Below are positions 1 through 9,377 of a stretch of 64,000 nucleotides of DNA, piece after piece (the first letter of the stretch is position 1; each line of letters opens with the position of its first letter). The stretch is from Polaromonas sp047303325. GTDB lineage: Bacteria; Pseudomonadota; Gammaproteobacteria; Burkholderiales; Burkholderiaceae_C. Position numbers and translations under genes: made by a program. Under the pieces are notes generated by a model. That model had not been told where the DNA came from. It ran no database searches and worked only from the letters and a program-made list of their open reading frames with translations. The stretch covers positions 1-64,000 of the forward strand of contig NZ_JBKBEX010000023.1 of assembly GCF_047303325.1 (NCBI RefSeq), written 5' to 3'.

Positions 1-64
1 CGGCGACGGACAGCGCATCGGGGGCGCTGCGGCGGGGGGAGGAGTCGAAGGGCGGTTGTTGCAT
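1..64 (-). CDS. N-terminus of an unidentified protein, cut by the window edge
   Basis: Only the first 21 codons are present, reading left off the window. The peptide starts MQQPPFDSSPRRSAPDALSV. Nearly every third codon position is G or C, as in the real genes here, while the alternative frame starting at 126 is poorer in this respect. No clear ribosome-binding site precedes the ATG. The N-terminus looks like a hydrophilic start of a cytoplasmic protein. The family is not recognised, and the call rests on codon pattern alone. Confidence 0.4.
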   Translation of the reverse strand, partial: MQQPPFDSSPRRSAPDALSVA

Positions 65-383
65 AAGGCAGTCGGGGAAGCGCGCAGGAGTGCGGCAGGC
101 AGTAGGGCGGTCACCCGGACAGCCATTGTGGCCCCGCGCGTCTTTTCCCAGGTGTAGGACAGAAACTTATTTGTACACGAGCCTGGTTGACCCTTTCGCG
201 TGAACAGTTTCACGGAAATGGCCGCAACCACACGCCGCGGGCGCAGTGTCCTACACGGCGCGGCGGGCCTCTCCGGCAAGTTCGCCGCGGCCCGGCCCCT
301 AAATTGAAACCAGCCCCGCCACACATCAGGGGTTGTTTATCCAACGCGCCTTATCCATGGGGCCAACCGAAGAGGAAATCACG
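65..383. other. intergenic region with a distant 10-bp inverted repeat
   Basis: No gene is supported here. The stretch separates the leftward gene at the edge from the rightward gene at 384. GTGTAGGACA at 152-161 is repeated in inverse as TGTCCTACAC at 247-256. TGTCCTACA occurs again at 10783-10791, upstream of the DUF1328 gene. Two TTATCCA heptamers (about 335-356) resemble incomplete DnaA boxes but nothing else suggests an origin. Promoters for both flanking genes must lie here but none is convincing. Confidence 0.35.
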
Positions 384-707
384 ATGACGAAAATTTCAAT
401 GAAATCCATTCCCGCAGCGGCTGCGATTGTTTCCGCCTTGTTGCTGGGCGCGCAAGTCCATGCGCAGACCGATACCACGACGCCGCCCGGAAGCACCAAG
501 GCACAGGACCAGAACTCGGCGGCCCCTATGGGCGGTACGGCAAAGACCCCCGAGGCACGCACGGCCGCCAAGGCCGACCGTGCGGCAGCCAAGGCCGCCA
601 AGCGCGAAAAACGCGCGGCCAAACGGGCGAAGAACGCCGCCGCGCGTGACGCGGCCGCCACTTCCACCGGCGGCGCGCAAGGCCCCGCGAAGGGCGACAG
701 CCATTAA
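384..707 (+). CDS. small secreted Lys/Ala/Arg-rich protein
   Basis: The product is 107 residues. The ATG at 384 follows an AGAGGAAA ribosome-binding site at good spacing and is preferred over the upstream ATG at 333. Residues 1-28 form a Sec signal peptide (basic start, hydrophobic AAAAIVSALLLGA, likely cut after VHA). The mature part is low complexity: a Thr/Pro-rich stretch, then an Ala/Lys/Arg-rich helical stretch resembling histone-like or phasin-like tails. Proteins like this are typically periplasmic and of unknown function. Another small secreted protein follows after 137 bases in the same orientation. The reading frame is well supported by start and codon use, but the function is not known. 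Confidence 0.65.
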   Translation: MTKISMKSIPAAAAIVSALLLGAQVHAQTDTTTPPGSTKAQDQNSAAPMGGTAKTPEARTAAKADRAAAKAAKREKRAAKRAKNAAARDAAATSTGGAQGPAKGDSH

Positions 708-844
708 GACCGCCGATCCGTTTTGGGGCGAAGTGGTGATCCACGGCCCCAGGCGGCGCGGGCGGGCCACAGCGGTTTTCGTTGCGGCCCTGCTGGGTGG
801 GTTGCCATGTTGAGCAAGCCCATCGTTTTTTGAAGGAGACTGAA

Positions 845-1387
845 ATGTCCAAGTTCCTGATTCGTTCGATTCCCGGCGCCGTGGCGCTGACCCTGGCTGC
901 CGCGCTGGCCGGGCCTGCTGTTTTTGCCCAAGGCCTTGGCGTAGGCGTGGGTGTGGGCGCCGGCGCAGGTGCCGGCTTGAGTGGCAACAGCGCCGGCGGC
1001 AACGCCGGGGCCGGCCTGGGCGTGAACCTCGGTGTCAATGCCGGCCAGAACGCCAACATTGATGCCGCCACCCGCGCGAATGCGGGCGGTGGTGGCGACA
1101 GCGGCACCGGCGCAACCGCCGGCCGTGTGGGCGCTGCTGCCGGCGTCGGCGCGGGCGCCAATGTCTCGGGTGCGGCCCAGAGTGCCGGCGGCCTGAGCAG
1201 CCGGGCCACGGGCGCGGTGGATGACACCGCACGCGCCACCGGCCGGGCCGTGGCCCGCACGGGCAGCGCCGTGAAGAGCGGCGCCAAACGCACCTACAAC
1301 GGCGTGAGCAGCGGCGTGGGCAGCCTCCAGGGCGGCGTACAGGGCAGTGTCCAGGGTGGCGCGGCCGTCAGCGGCGGTGCTCATTAA
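845..1387 (+). CDS. secreted Gly/Ala-rich protein
   Basis: The product is 180 residues. The ATG at 845 has an AAGGAG ribosome-binding site a few bases upstream. A signal peptide covers residues 1 to about 29 and ends in VFA before Gln. The mature chain is dominated by Gly, Ala, Asn and Val in GVGVGAGAGA-type runs, then becomes Ser/Thr/Arg-rich. Its composition resembles glycine-rich surface or matrix proteins, but no family can be named. It lies between the Lys/Ala-rich secreted protein and a strong terminator at 1447, so it is the last gene of its transcript. Confidence 0.7.
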   Translation: MSKFLIRSIPGAVALTLAAALAGPAVFAQGLGVGVGVGAGAGAGLSGNSAGGNAGAGLGVNLGVNAGQNANIDAATRANAGGGGDSGTGATAGRVGAAAGVGAGANVSGAAQSAGGLSSRATGAVDDTARATGRAVARTGSAVKSGAKRTYNGVSSGVGSLQGGVQGSVQGGAAVSGGAH

Positions 1388-1446
1388 GGGCTAGAAGGGC
1401 TAGAGCCTGGGCCGGCCGTTCGCGGCCGGCGCCACCAGCTTGCAAG

Positions 1447-1481
1447 GCCGGGCGCGGGCATGTCCCGCGGCCCGGCTTTTT
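1447..1481 (+). terminator. Rho-independent terminator after the Gly/Ala-rich gene
   Basis: A GC-rich stem with left arm GCCGGGC-GCGGG, a short loop and right arm CCCGC-G-GCCCGGC (one bulged G) is followed directly by TTTTT. It sits 60 bases beyond the stop codon of the rightward gene. Confidence 0.75.
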
Positions 1482-1507
1482 GCTGCCCCATTCATTACCA
1501 AGGGGGC

Positions 1508-1540
1508 ACAAAAAAGCCCGCACCGGTTTGCGGTGCGGGC
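1508..1540 (-). terminator. Rho-independent terminator of the Spy/CpxP-like gene
   Basis: On the minus strand a 9-bp perfect stem (GCCCGCACC with GGTGCGGGC) is followed by a run of six T. It lies 27 bases after the stop codon of the leftward gene at 1567, back to back with the terminator of the opposing transcript. Confidence 0.8.
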
Positions 1541-1566
1541 TGGGGGCGTTGGCGCCGGGGCCTGGC

Positions 1567-2121
1567 TTAGCCCTTTTGCGGGCCGGGGCCGCCGTGCTCG
1601 CGGTGGCCGCCGCGCGGGCCGTGCTTTTTGTGTTCGGCATCAAAGACTTTTTGCTGCTCGGGGCTCAGCACGGCGTAAAAGGCCTTGGTGGCTTCGCCGC
1701 GTTTGTCCATGGCCGCGTTCATCTCGGCCATGCGCTGGGTGCGCATTTCCTTCATCTTGTCGATGCGCTGGGGCGTGGTCAGCTTGTCGAACTCGGCGCG
1801 CTGCTCGGCCGTGGGGCGGGGACCGTGCGCAGGCGGCTGCATGGCGGCCGTGTAGTTGGTCCATGCGCCTTCCTGGGCCGGGGTGAGCTTGAGCTTGGCC
1901 TTGAGTTCGGCCTGGTGCTTGGCGATCATGGCCTGCATCTTGGCGGGGTCATGGCGGCCCATGCGCTCGCCGTGGGGGCCGGCGGGTTTGCCGGCTGCGG
2001 GCGGCGATCCGGCCGGGGGGGCGGGAGGCGTTTGCGCCATGGCGCCGGCGCCCACCGTTGCCAGCAGGCCGGCCAGTACAAGGCTGTTGAGGGAAGCGGA
2101 GGGCTTGAATGCGAATTTCAT
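1567..2121 (-). CDS. Spy/CpxP-like periplasmic LTXXQ protein
   Basis: The product is 184 residues. The ATG at 2121 is preceded by AAGGAAG. Residues 1-29 are a Sec signal peptide ending in AMA before Gln. The mature protein has a Pro/Gly/His-rich start and then long basic/acidic helices containing LTPAQ, LTTPQ and LSPEQ, the LTxxQ-type motifs of the Spy/CpxP/CnrR family. Family members are periplasmic chaperones or sensors of envelope and metal stress. The C-terminus is His/Gly-rich (HGPRGGHREHGG), which could bind metal. No CpxRA- or CnrYXH-type genes are nearby, so the exact role is open. Confidence 0.8.
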   Translation of the reverse strand: MKFAFKPSASLNSLVLAGLLATVGAGAMAQTPPAPPAGSPPAAGKPAGPHGERMGRHDPAKMQAMIAKHQAELKAKLKLTPAQEGAWTNYTAAMQPPAHGPRPTAEQRAEFDKLTTPQRIDKMKEMRTQRMAEMNAAMDKRGEATKAFYAVLSPEQQKVFDAEHKKHGPRGGHREHGGPGPQKG

Positions 2122-2265
2122 GGGGACTTCCTTTCGAAGAGAAGATGCCTGAAATCCGCGGCCGTGACATACGGTTTTGGGTTCAGGTTGGGAGCAAGTG
2201 TGGCGGCGCTCTGTATCCCCGCGGTTGCCCGAGCGATGAGGTTTTGTAAAGTTTTGGGAAAAAGC

Positions 2266-2417
2266 ACACCCCTGTTGGGGCTCACTGCGTGTAGCCCCCT
2301 CTCCCCTTGCAGGGGACGGGGGATGGATACACCCCTATCGGCACTCACTTCGTGTAGTGCCTTTTCCCCTTGCAGGGGACGGCGCCTGCGGCCTGGCAAA
2401 GCCAGTTCCGCGGCCCC
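2266..2417. repeat. dispersed intergenic repeat, two tandem 63-bp units plus tail
   Basis: Two related units start with ACACCCCT at 2266 and 2329. Each then has a CTCACT-cGTGTAG block and CCCCTTGCAGGGGACGG. The tail at 2381-2417 is 37 bases that recur exactly, in inverse orientation, at 8569-8605. The short inverted blocks within each unit could fold into hairpins. This fills most of the 560-base gap between the LTXXQ gene and thiC. It resembles the palindromic intergenic repeats common in Comamonadaceae. Confidence 0.7.
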
Positions 2418-2449
2418 CACGGGCTTGGACGACTTGTGACCTTGGTTAT

Positions 2450-2478
2450 TTGCCATGCGGCCTGGGGGTGCCTACAAT
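2450..2478 (+). promoter_or_regulatory. sigma-70-type promoter of the thi operon
   Basis: TTGCCA (2450-2455) and TACAAT (2473-2478) are separated by exactly 17 bases. The predicted transcription start, around 2485, falls just before the first base of the TPP riboswitch, as expected for a riboswitch-controlled leader. Confidence 0.7.
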
Positions 2479-2490
2479 GGCTGCAGCTTG

Positions 2491-2585
2491 TCGGGGTGCC
2501 AAGATTTCCTTAGGGAGTGTCAAGGCTGAGATCGCAGTTTGCGAGACCCGCTGAACCTGATCGGGGTCATCCCCGCGTAGGGAAC
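2491..2585 (+). promoter_or_regulatory. TPP riboswitch (THI element)
   Basis: The leader contains the conserved THI-box elements in order: the 5' GGGGTGC strand, GGCTGAGA near 2524, ACCCG, CTGAACCTGATC near 2551, and the closing GCGTAGGGAA at 2575-2584. It lies directly downstream of a good promoter and about 97 bases before the thiC start. TPP binding is known to repress such operons by terminating transcription or hiding the ribosome-binding site. Here the expression platform between 2586 and 2681 shows no obvious T-run terminator, so translational control is more likely. Confidence 0.93.
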
Positions 2586-2681
2586 AACGCAATTGGCTCC
2601 GGCATTCCGTAGCGGCACCTCCAGAGGCCGCCCAAGGACCCTCCGGCTCCCCAGCAGGCACCCCACCTCCTGGAGAACCAC

Positions 2682-4601
<1,920 letters not shown>

Positions 4602-4602
4602 G

Positions 4603-5655
4603 ATGAACAGCTTGCACATCGGCATCGCAGGCGCGGGCCTGGCCGGCCGCACGCTGGCCTGGCGCCTGCTGCGCGCCGGTTGCCGTGTGAGCCTGTTCGA
4701 TGCGCGGGCGCGCGGCGACCTGGCCACGGCGTCCATGACGGCGGCGGCCATGCTCTCGCCGCTGGCCGAGCTTGCGGTATCCGATGATGTCGTGTTCGCG
4801 CTGGGCCAGCGCTCCATGCAGCTGTGGCCGCAATGGATCGGCGAGCTGGCCGATCGGGGCTTGCCGGTGTATTTCCGGCGCGAAGGCACGCTGGTCGTCG
4901 CGCATGCGCCCGACCAGAGTTCGCTGGCGCATTTCACCGGCCTGCTGCTGCACAAGCTGCCCGAGGCCGCGCGCGCCCAAGTGCACACGCTGGACGCGGC
5001 CGCGCTGGCCCAGGCCGAACCGGCGCTGGCCGGGCGCTTTGGCCAGGGGCTGATGCTGGACGGCGAAGGCCAGCTGGCCAACGACCAGTGGATGGCCGCG
5101 CTGGCGACCGAGATAGACCGGCTGGGCGGCAGCTGGCTCGAAGGCCGGGCTGTCGATGCGGTCGAAGACGACCATATCGAATGCGGCGGGCAAACATATG
5201 GCGTGGATGTGGCCGTGGATGCGCGCGGCGTGGGCGCGAAAGAAAGCTGGCCGCAGCTGCGCGGTGTGCGTGGCGAGGTGCTGACGGTTGAATGCGATGG
5301 CGTGACTTTGCAGCGCCCGGTGCGGCTGATGCACCCGCGCTACCAGCTTTATGTGGCGCCGCGCCCCAACCACCAGTTTGTGGTCGGCGCGACCGAGCTG
5401 GAGTCGGAAGACACCGGGCCAGTGACCTTGCGCTCCACGCTGGAGCTGGGCAGCGCGCTGCACAGCCTGCACCCGGCTTTTGGCGAGGCAAGGGTGCTGC
5501 GTCTGGCAGCAGCGTTACGCCCGGCGCTGGATGACCACCGGCCAACGATTGCGCAGCGGCATGGCGTGTGGCATATCAACGGCCTCTACCGCCACGGTTA
5601 CCTGTGTGCGCCGGCGCTGGTCGAAGACCTGGTTCATCAACTGTTGGGGCAGTGA
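4603..5655 (+). CDS. thiO: glycine oxidase ThiO, FAD-dependent
   Basis: The product is 350 residues. The ATG at 4603 is one base after the thiC stop; the longer upstream reading would overlap thiC and lacks a site. The N-terminus has the FAD-binding Rossmann motif IAGAGLAG. The C-terminal half has the DAO-type region ending in NGLYRHGYLCAPA. ThiO oxidises glycine to the imine needed for the thiazole ring, the aerobic alternative to ThiH. Its place between thiC and thiS supports this over other DAO-family oxidases. It is probably translationally coupled to thiC. Confidence 0.93.
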   Translation: MNSLHIGIAGAGLAGRTLAWRLLRAGCRVSLFDARARGDLATASMTAAAMLSPLAELAVSDDVVFALGQRSMQLWPQWIGELADRGLPVYFRREGTLVVAHAPDQSSLAHFTGLLLHKLPEAARAQVHTLDAAALAQAEPALAGRFGQGLMLDGEGQLANDQWMAALATEIDRLGGSWLEGRAVDAVEDDHIECGGQTYGVDVAVDARGVGAKESWPQLRGVRGEVLTVECDGVTLQRPVRLMHPRYQLYVAPRPNHQFVVGATELESEDTGPVTLRSTLELGSALHSLHPAFGEARVLRLAAALRPALDDHRPTIAQRHGVWHINGLYRHGYLCAPALVEDLVHQLLGQ

Positions 5656-5657
5656 AA

Positions 5658-5876
5658 ATGAATGACATGACAAGACTCCACATTTCGCTGAACGGCGAAG
5701 CCATTCAAACCGACGCACCCACCTTGCAGGCTTTGCTGCTGGCGCGTGGTTACCAGCTGCAAGGCGCGTTTGCCTGCGCGATCAACAACAGTTTTGTGCC
5801 GCGCCCCCAGTGGCCGGAGCGCGTCTTGAATAACGGCGACCGCATAGACATCGTCACCCCGATCACAGGAGGTTAA
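5658..5876 (+). CDS. thiS: sulfur carrier protein ThiS
   Basis: The product is 72 residues with the ubiquitin-like beta-grasp pattern and the required C-terminal Gly-Gly (PITGG). The Gly-Gly is thiocarboxylated to deliver sulfur to ThiG. The ATG at 5658 lies two bases after the thiO stop. The codons for the last Thr-Gly-Gly (ACAGGAGGT) also contain AGGAGG, the ribosome-binding site of thiG, so the catalytic tail and the downstream initiation signal share bases. Confidence 0.95.
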   Translation: MNDMTRLHISLNGEAIQTDAPTLQALLLARGYQLQGAFACAINNSFVPRPQWPERVLNNGDRIDIVTPITGG

Positions 5877-6698
5877 ATGGACACGTCCGTCACTTCTTCC
5901 CCCATCGCCCATGGCAAGCCCTGGACGGTCGCCGGCGTTACCCTGTCCAGCCGCTTTTTCCTGGGCACTTCGCATTACCCTTCGCCGCAGGTGCTGGCCG
6001 ACGCGGTGCGCGCCAGCGGCACCGAGGTGCTGACGGTGGGCCTGCGCCGCTTGCAACCCGAGAGCGGCGGCGGCAACAGTTTCTGGCAGCGAGTGCAGGC
6101 CATGGGCTGCCGCATCCTGCCCAACACGGCGGGCTGCCACAGCGCAGAAGAAGCGATCACGCTGGCGCAGATGGCACGCGAGATTTTCGGCACGCCCTGG
6201 ATCAAGCTGGAAGTCATAGGCGATGACTACACACTGCAGCCAGACACGGTGGCCACACTCGAAGCCGCGACCACGCTGGCCAAAGAGGGCTTTGCCGTGT
6301 TTGCCTACACCACCGACGACCTGGTGATGGCGCAGCGCCTGCATGCGGCCGGCTGCGCGGCGGTGATGCCCTGGGCCGCGCCGATTGGCACGGGCCGCGG
6401 GCCACTCAACCCTTACGCACTCGAGACCATGCGCCGGCGTTTGCCCGATGCGGTGCTGGTGGTCGACGCCGGCCTGGGCCGGCCCTCGCATGCCGCGCAG
6501 GTGATGGAACTGGGCTTTGACGCCGTGCTGCTGAACACCGCGGTGGCGCAAGCTGGCGACCCGGTGCGCATGGCGCGCGCCTTTGCCGATGGCGTGGCGG
6601 CCGGCCGTGCGGCCTACGAGTCCACACCCATGCCTGAGCGCGCGGCGGCGCAGGCTTCGACACCGACAGTCGGTGTGCCCTTCTGGCATTCCTCTTGA
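5877..6698 (+). CDS. thiG: thiazole synthase ThiG
   Basis: The product is 273 residues. The ATG at 5877 follows the thiS TAA with no gap and uses the AGGAGG at 5867-5872. ThiG condenses deoxyxylulose phosphate, the ThiO imine and ThiS thiocarboxylate into thiazole phosphate. The Schiff-base lysine is Lys110 in WIKLEVIGDD, and the phosphate-binding PWAAPIGTGRG and DAGLGRPS stretches are present. The C-terminus is slightly longer than in short homologues. Confidence 0.97.
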   Translation: MDTSVTSSPIAHGKPWTVAGVTLSSRFFLGTSHYPSPQVLADAVRASGTEVLTVGLRRLQPESGGGNSFWQRVQAMGCRILPNTAGCHSAEEAITLAQMAREIFGTPWIKLEVIGDDYTLQPDTVATLEAATTLAKEGFAVFAYTTDDLVMAQRLHAAGCAAVMPWAAPIGTGRGPLNPYALETMRRRLPDAVLVVDAGLGRPSHAAQVMELGFDAVLLNTAVAQAGDPVRMARAFADGVAAGRAAYESTPMPERAAAQASTPTVGVPFWHSS

Positions 6699-6705
6699 GG
6701 CCGCT

Positions 6706-7347
6706 ATGAGTTCCTTTAAGCCACTTACCGGCCCCATTGGTTTTTATCCCGTCGTTCCCGACGCCGCCTGGGTGCGGCGCCTGCTGGGCTGGGGTGTGCG
6801 CACCATCCAGCTGCGCATCAAGGCGGCGGACCACGACGCGGACGAGATCGCATGGGAAGTGCGCACCGCGGTGGCGGCGGGGCGCGAGGTGCCGGGCGCG
6901 CAGGTGTTTATCAACGACCACTGGGAGCTGGCGCTGGAGGCTGGCGCTTACGGCGTGCACCTGGGCCAGGAAGACCTGGACACGGCCGACATCGCGGCCC
7001 TGCGCAAAGCCGGCGTGCGCCTGGGCCTGAGCACGCACACGCCGGCTGAACTGGCGCGGGCCAAGGCGGTGCAGCCTTCCTACCTCGCGATAGGCCCGAT
7101 CTACCCGACCACGCTCAAGGTCATGCCTTATGAGCCTGTGGGCCTGGAGCGCCTGGCGCTATGGGCCAAGGACGCCGCGCCCTATCCGGTGGTGGCCATA
7201 GGCGGCATTTCGCTGGCGCTGATGCCGGGCGTGCTGGCCTGCGGCGTGGACGGCGTGGCGGTGGTCAGCGCGGTGACGCTGGCGGCCGACCCGCAGGAGG
7301 CCGCGCGCCAGGGCATGGCCCTGGCGGCGCAGGCCCGCGGCACTTAA
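6706..7347 (+). CDS. thiE: thiamine-phosphate synthase ThiE
   Basis: The product is 213 residues. The ATG at 6706 is seven bases after thiG. It has the TIM-barrel motifs of thiamine-phosphate synthase: QLRIK at the start, FINDHWELALEAGAYGVHLGQED for the diphosphate and magnesium site, and GPIYPTTLK and AIGGIS for phosphate. It joins HMP-diphosphate to thiazole phosphate. It is stand-alone, not fused to ThiD, and no thiD lies in the window. Its stop overlaps by four bases the stop of the convergent ene-reductase. Confidence 0.95.
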   Translation: MSSFKPLTGPIGFYPVVPDAAWVRRLLGWGVRTIQLRIKAADHDADEIAWEVRTAVAAGREVPGAQVFINDHWELALEAGAYGVHLGQEDLDTADIAALRKAGVRLGLSTHTPAELARAKAVQPSYLAIGPIYPTTLKVMPYEPVGLERLALWAKDAAPYPVVAIGGISLALMPGVLACGVDGVAVVSAVTLAADPQEAARQGMALAAQARGT

Positions 7348-8450
7348 GCCGACAGCGCGGGGTAGTCGGTGTAGCCTTTTTCGCCGCCGCCGTAAAAGGT
7401 GTTTTTGTCGGGCGTGTTGAGCGGCGCCCTGGCGCGCAGGCGCTCCACCAGGTCGGGGTTGGCGATATAGGGCTTGCCGAACGCCACCAGGTCGGCGCCG
7501 TCGGCCACGGCTTTTTCAGCCAGGTCCTGGTCGTAGCCGTTGTTGACCATCCAGGCGCCCTTGCCGCCGGCCTTGCGGTAGGCGGCCTTGAGCGCCGGGT
7601 AGTCGAAGGGGCGGTCGTCAATTTCACGCGGCCCGCCGGTGGCGCCTTCGATGATGTGAATGTAGGCCAGGTTCAGGCTGGCGAGCTGCTTGACCACGTA
7701 TTCAAACAAGGCCTGGGGCTTGCTGTCGTGCACGTCGTTGGCGGGGGTGACGGGCGACAGGCGTATGCCGGTGCGGCCGCCGCCGACGGCGTCGGTCACG
7801 GCGCGCGTGACTTCCAGCAGCAGGCGGGCGCGGTTTTCGATGCTGCCGCCGTAGTCGTCGCGGCGGTGGTTGCTGCCGTCCTTGAGGAACTGGTCCAGCA
7901 GGTAGCCGTTGGCGCCGTGGATTTCCACGCCGTCAAAGCCGGCGGTTTCGACCGCGTTGCGCGCCGCCGCCGCGAAGGTGTGCACGATGCCTGGGATTTC
8001 GCCGAGGTCGAGCGCGCGCGGCTCCGAGGTGTCGACAAAAGTCGGCACGCCGTCCTCGATCAGCACAGTTTTAGTCTTGGCCGTGATGGCCGAGGGCGCG
8101 ACCGGCTTGCCGCCATTGGGTTGCAGCTTGTTGTGCGAGACGCGGCCCACATGCCACAGCTGCACGACGATCTTTCCGCCTTTGTCATGCACGGCATGGG
8201 TGACTTTTTTCCAGCTGTCGAGTTGCTCGCTGCCGTAGAGGCCCGGCACGTCCGAATAGCCCTGGCCCTGGTGGCTGATGGCGGTGGCCTCGGTGATCAG
8301 CAGGCCGGCGCTGGCGCGCTGAGCGTAATAGGTCCGGGCGATGGCCGGAGGCACGGCATTGGGCGAGCGGTTGCGCGTGAGCGGCGCCATGACGATGCGG
8401 TTGGCAAGGACAAGGTCACCGGCTTTGTTGGAGTCGAATAAGGTGGGCAT
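7344..8450 (-). CDS. nemA: old yellow enzyme family alkene reductase (NemA-like)
   Basis: The product is 368 residues, typical of the NemA/OYE class. FMN-dependent enzymes of this family reduce activated C=C bonds (N-ethylmaleimide, enones) and nitrate esters with NADPH. The diagnostic substrate-binding and FMN-binding stretches are present: MAPLTRNRS, VQLWHVGRVSH, the EIHGANGYLLDQFL block, NHRRDDYGGSIENR, and FGKPYIANPDLV. It converges on thiE with a 4-base TTAA overlap. A hairpin terminator at 8476 separates it from the glutathione transferase gene upstream, so the two detoxification genes are adjacent but probably separately transcribed. Confidence 0.9.
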   Translation of the reverse strand: MPTLFDSNKAGDLVLANRIVMAPLTRNRSPNAVPPAIARTYYAQRASAGLLITEATAISHQGQGYSDVPGLYGSEQLDSWKKVTHAVHDKGGKIVVQLWHVGRVSHNKLQPNGGKPVAPSAITAKTKTVLIEDGVPTFVDTSEPRALDLGEIPGIVHTFAAAARNAVETAGFDGVEIHGANGYLLDQFLKDGSNHRRDDYGGSIENRARLLLEVTRAVTDAVGGGRTGIRLSPVTPANDVHDSKPQALFEYVVKQLASLNLAYIHIIEGATGGPREIDDRPFDYPALKAAYRKAGGKGAWMVNNGYDQDLAEKAVADGADLVAFGKPYIANPDLVERLRARAPLNTPDKNTFYGGGEKGYTDYPALSA

Positions 8451-8475
8451 GGCTTGGATCCTGAAAAGCTGAATG

Positions 8476-8501
8476 AAAACAGGGCCAGTTTGGCCCTGTT
8501 T
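8476..8501 (-). terminator. hairpin terminator between gstA and the ene-reductase gene
   Basis: A perfect 10-bp stem (AACAGGGCCA with TGGCCCTGTT) and 3-base loop is followed on the minus strand by TTTTC. It lies downstream of gstA and just upstream of the nemA-like start. The symmetry would also allow function in the other direction. Confidence 0.6.
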
Positions 8502-8568
8502 CGATTGGCTTGCCCAACACGGGTTGCTAAATCCATGGTATTTAGAGCCCTCGCGGACACAAGCAGCA

Positions 8569-8654
8569 GGGGCCGCGGAACTGGCTTTGCCAGGCCGCAG
8601 GCGCCGCCCCCTAGAGGGGGAACAGGCTACACGCAGTGAGCCTGGACGGGAGTG
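8569..8654. repeat. inverted copy of the dispersed repeat seen at 2266-2417
   Basis: Bases 8569-8605 are the exact reverse complement of 2381-2417 (37 bases). The remainder carries the GGCTACACGCAGTGAGCC block that matches the GGCTCACTGCGTGTAGCC-type block of the first copy in inverse orientation. It ends immediately at the gstA stop codon. Confidence 0.75.
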
Positions 8655-9263
8655 TTACTTGGTCAAGCCTTCGTGCTTCATGGCCGCTTGGACGGCGGGC
8701 CGGGCCGCCATGCGCTCACGGAAGGCCGCCAGGTTGGCGAAGCCGGAGATGTCCACGCCGACGCGCGGCGCCCAGTTGGTGACGGTGAAGAGGTAGGGGT
8801 CGGCCACGCTGAAGGCATCGCCCATCAGGTACTGCTTGCCGGCGAGCTGGCCGTCCACCCACTTCAGGCGCGACAGCAGCTTGTCGATGACGATGGTTTT
8901 GTACTCGGCCGGCGTGGCGGCGTTGAACAGCGGGCTGAAGCCCTTGTGCAGTTCGGTGCCGATGAAGGTCAGCCAGGACTGCATCTTGTAGCGATCGAGC
9001 GTGCCGTTGGCCGGCGCGAGTTTCTTCTCGGGCACCTGGTCGGCGATGTACTGCACGATGGCCGGGCCTTCGGCGATGCGCGTGCCGTCGTCGAGCTCCA
9101 GCAGGGGCACATAGCCCAGCGGGTTGATGGTGTAGTAGTCGGTGCCGTCATCCAGCTGGTGGGTTTTGGTGGGCGCCGCCACGTGCTCGAACTTCAGGCC
9201 GGACTCGTGCAGCGTGATGTGCGGGGAGAGGGAACAGGCGCCGGGGGAGTAATAAAGCTTCAT
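8655..9263 (-). CDS. gstA: glutathione S-transferase GstA-like
   Basis: The product is 202 residues. The ATG at 9263 has AAAGGA upstream; the open frame extends far beyond it but without support. The N-terminus MKLYYSPGACSLSPHI matches bacterial beta-class GSTs, including the catalytic Cys10. A thioredoxin-like domain with NPLGYVPLLELDDG (cis-Pro) is followed by the all-helical domain with the DAFSVADPYLF motif. It conjugates or reduces electrophiles with glutathione in the cytoplasm. The neighbouring ene-reductase fits an electrophile-detoxification theme. Confidence 0.92.
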   Translation of the reverse strand: MKLYYSPGACSLSPHITLHESGLKFEHVAAPTKTHQLDDGTDYYTINPLGYVPLLELDDGTRIAEGPAIVQYIADQVPEKKLAPANGTLDRYKMQSWLTFIGTELHKGFSPLFNAATPAEYKTIVIDKLLSRLKWVDGQLAGKQYLMGDAFSVADPYLFTVTNWAPRVGVDISGFANLAAFRERMAARPAVQAAMKHEGLTK

Positions 9264-9377
9264 GGTGGGTCCTTTGTAGTGCGGGTGAAATGCGGTACAG
9301 CCCCTGATGCTAGCCGCAACCGTGGATTTTTGCTGTAGGCCGGGATGCGGATCGCCGCGCCGCGCCACAATAGCCGC

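Noticed and set aside
200..216. A parS-like sequence (GTTTCACGGAAA)
   Set aside because: The palindrome is broken in the right arm, unlike the two clear sites near 24.6 and 25.7 kb.
335..356. Two TTATCCA heptamers as a possible origin of replication
   Set aside because: They match only 7 of 9 bases of the DnaA box, the region is not A/T-rich, and dnaA, dnaN or rpmH are not nearby.
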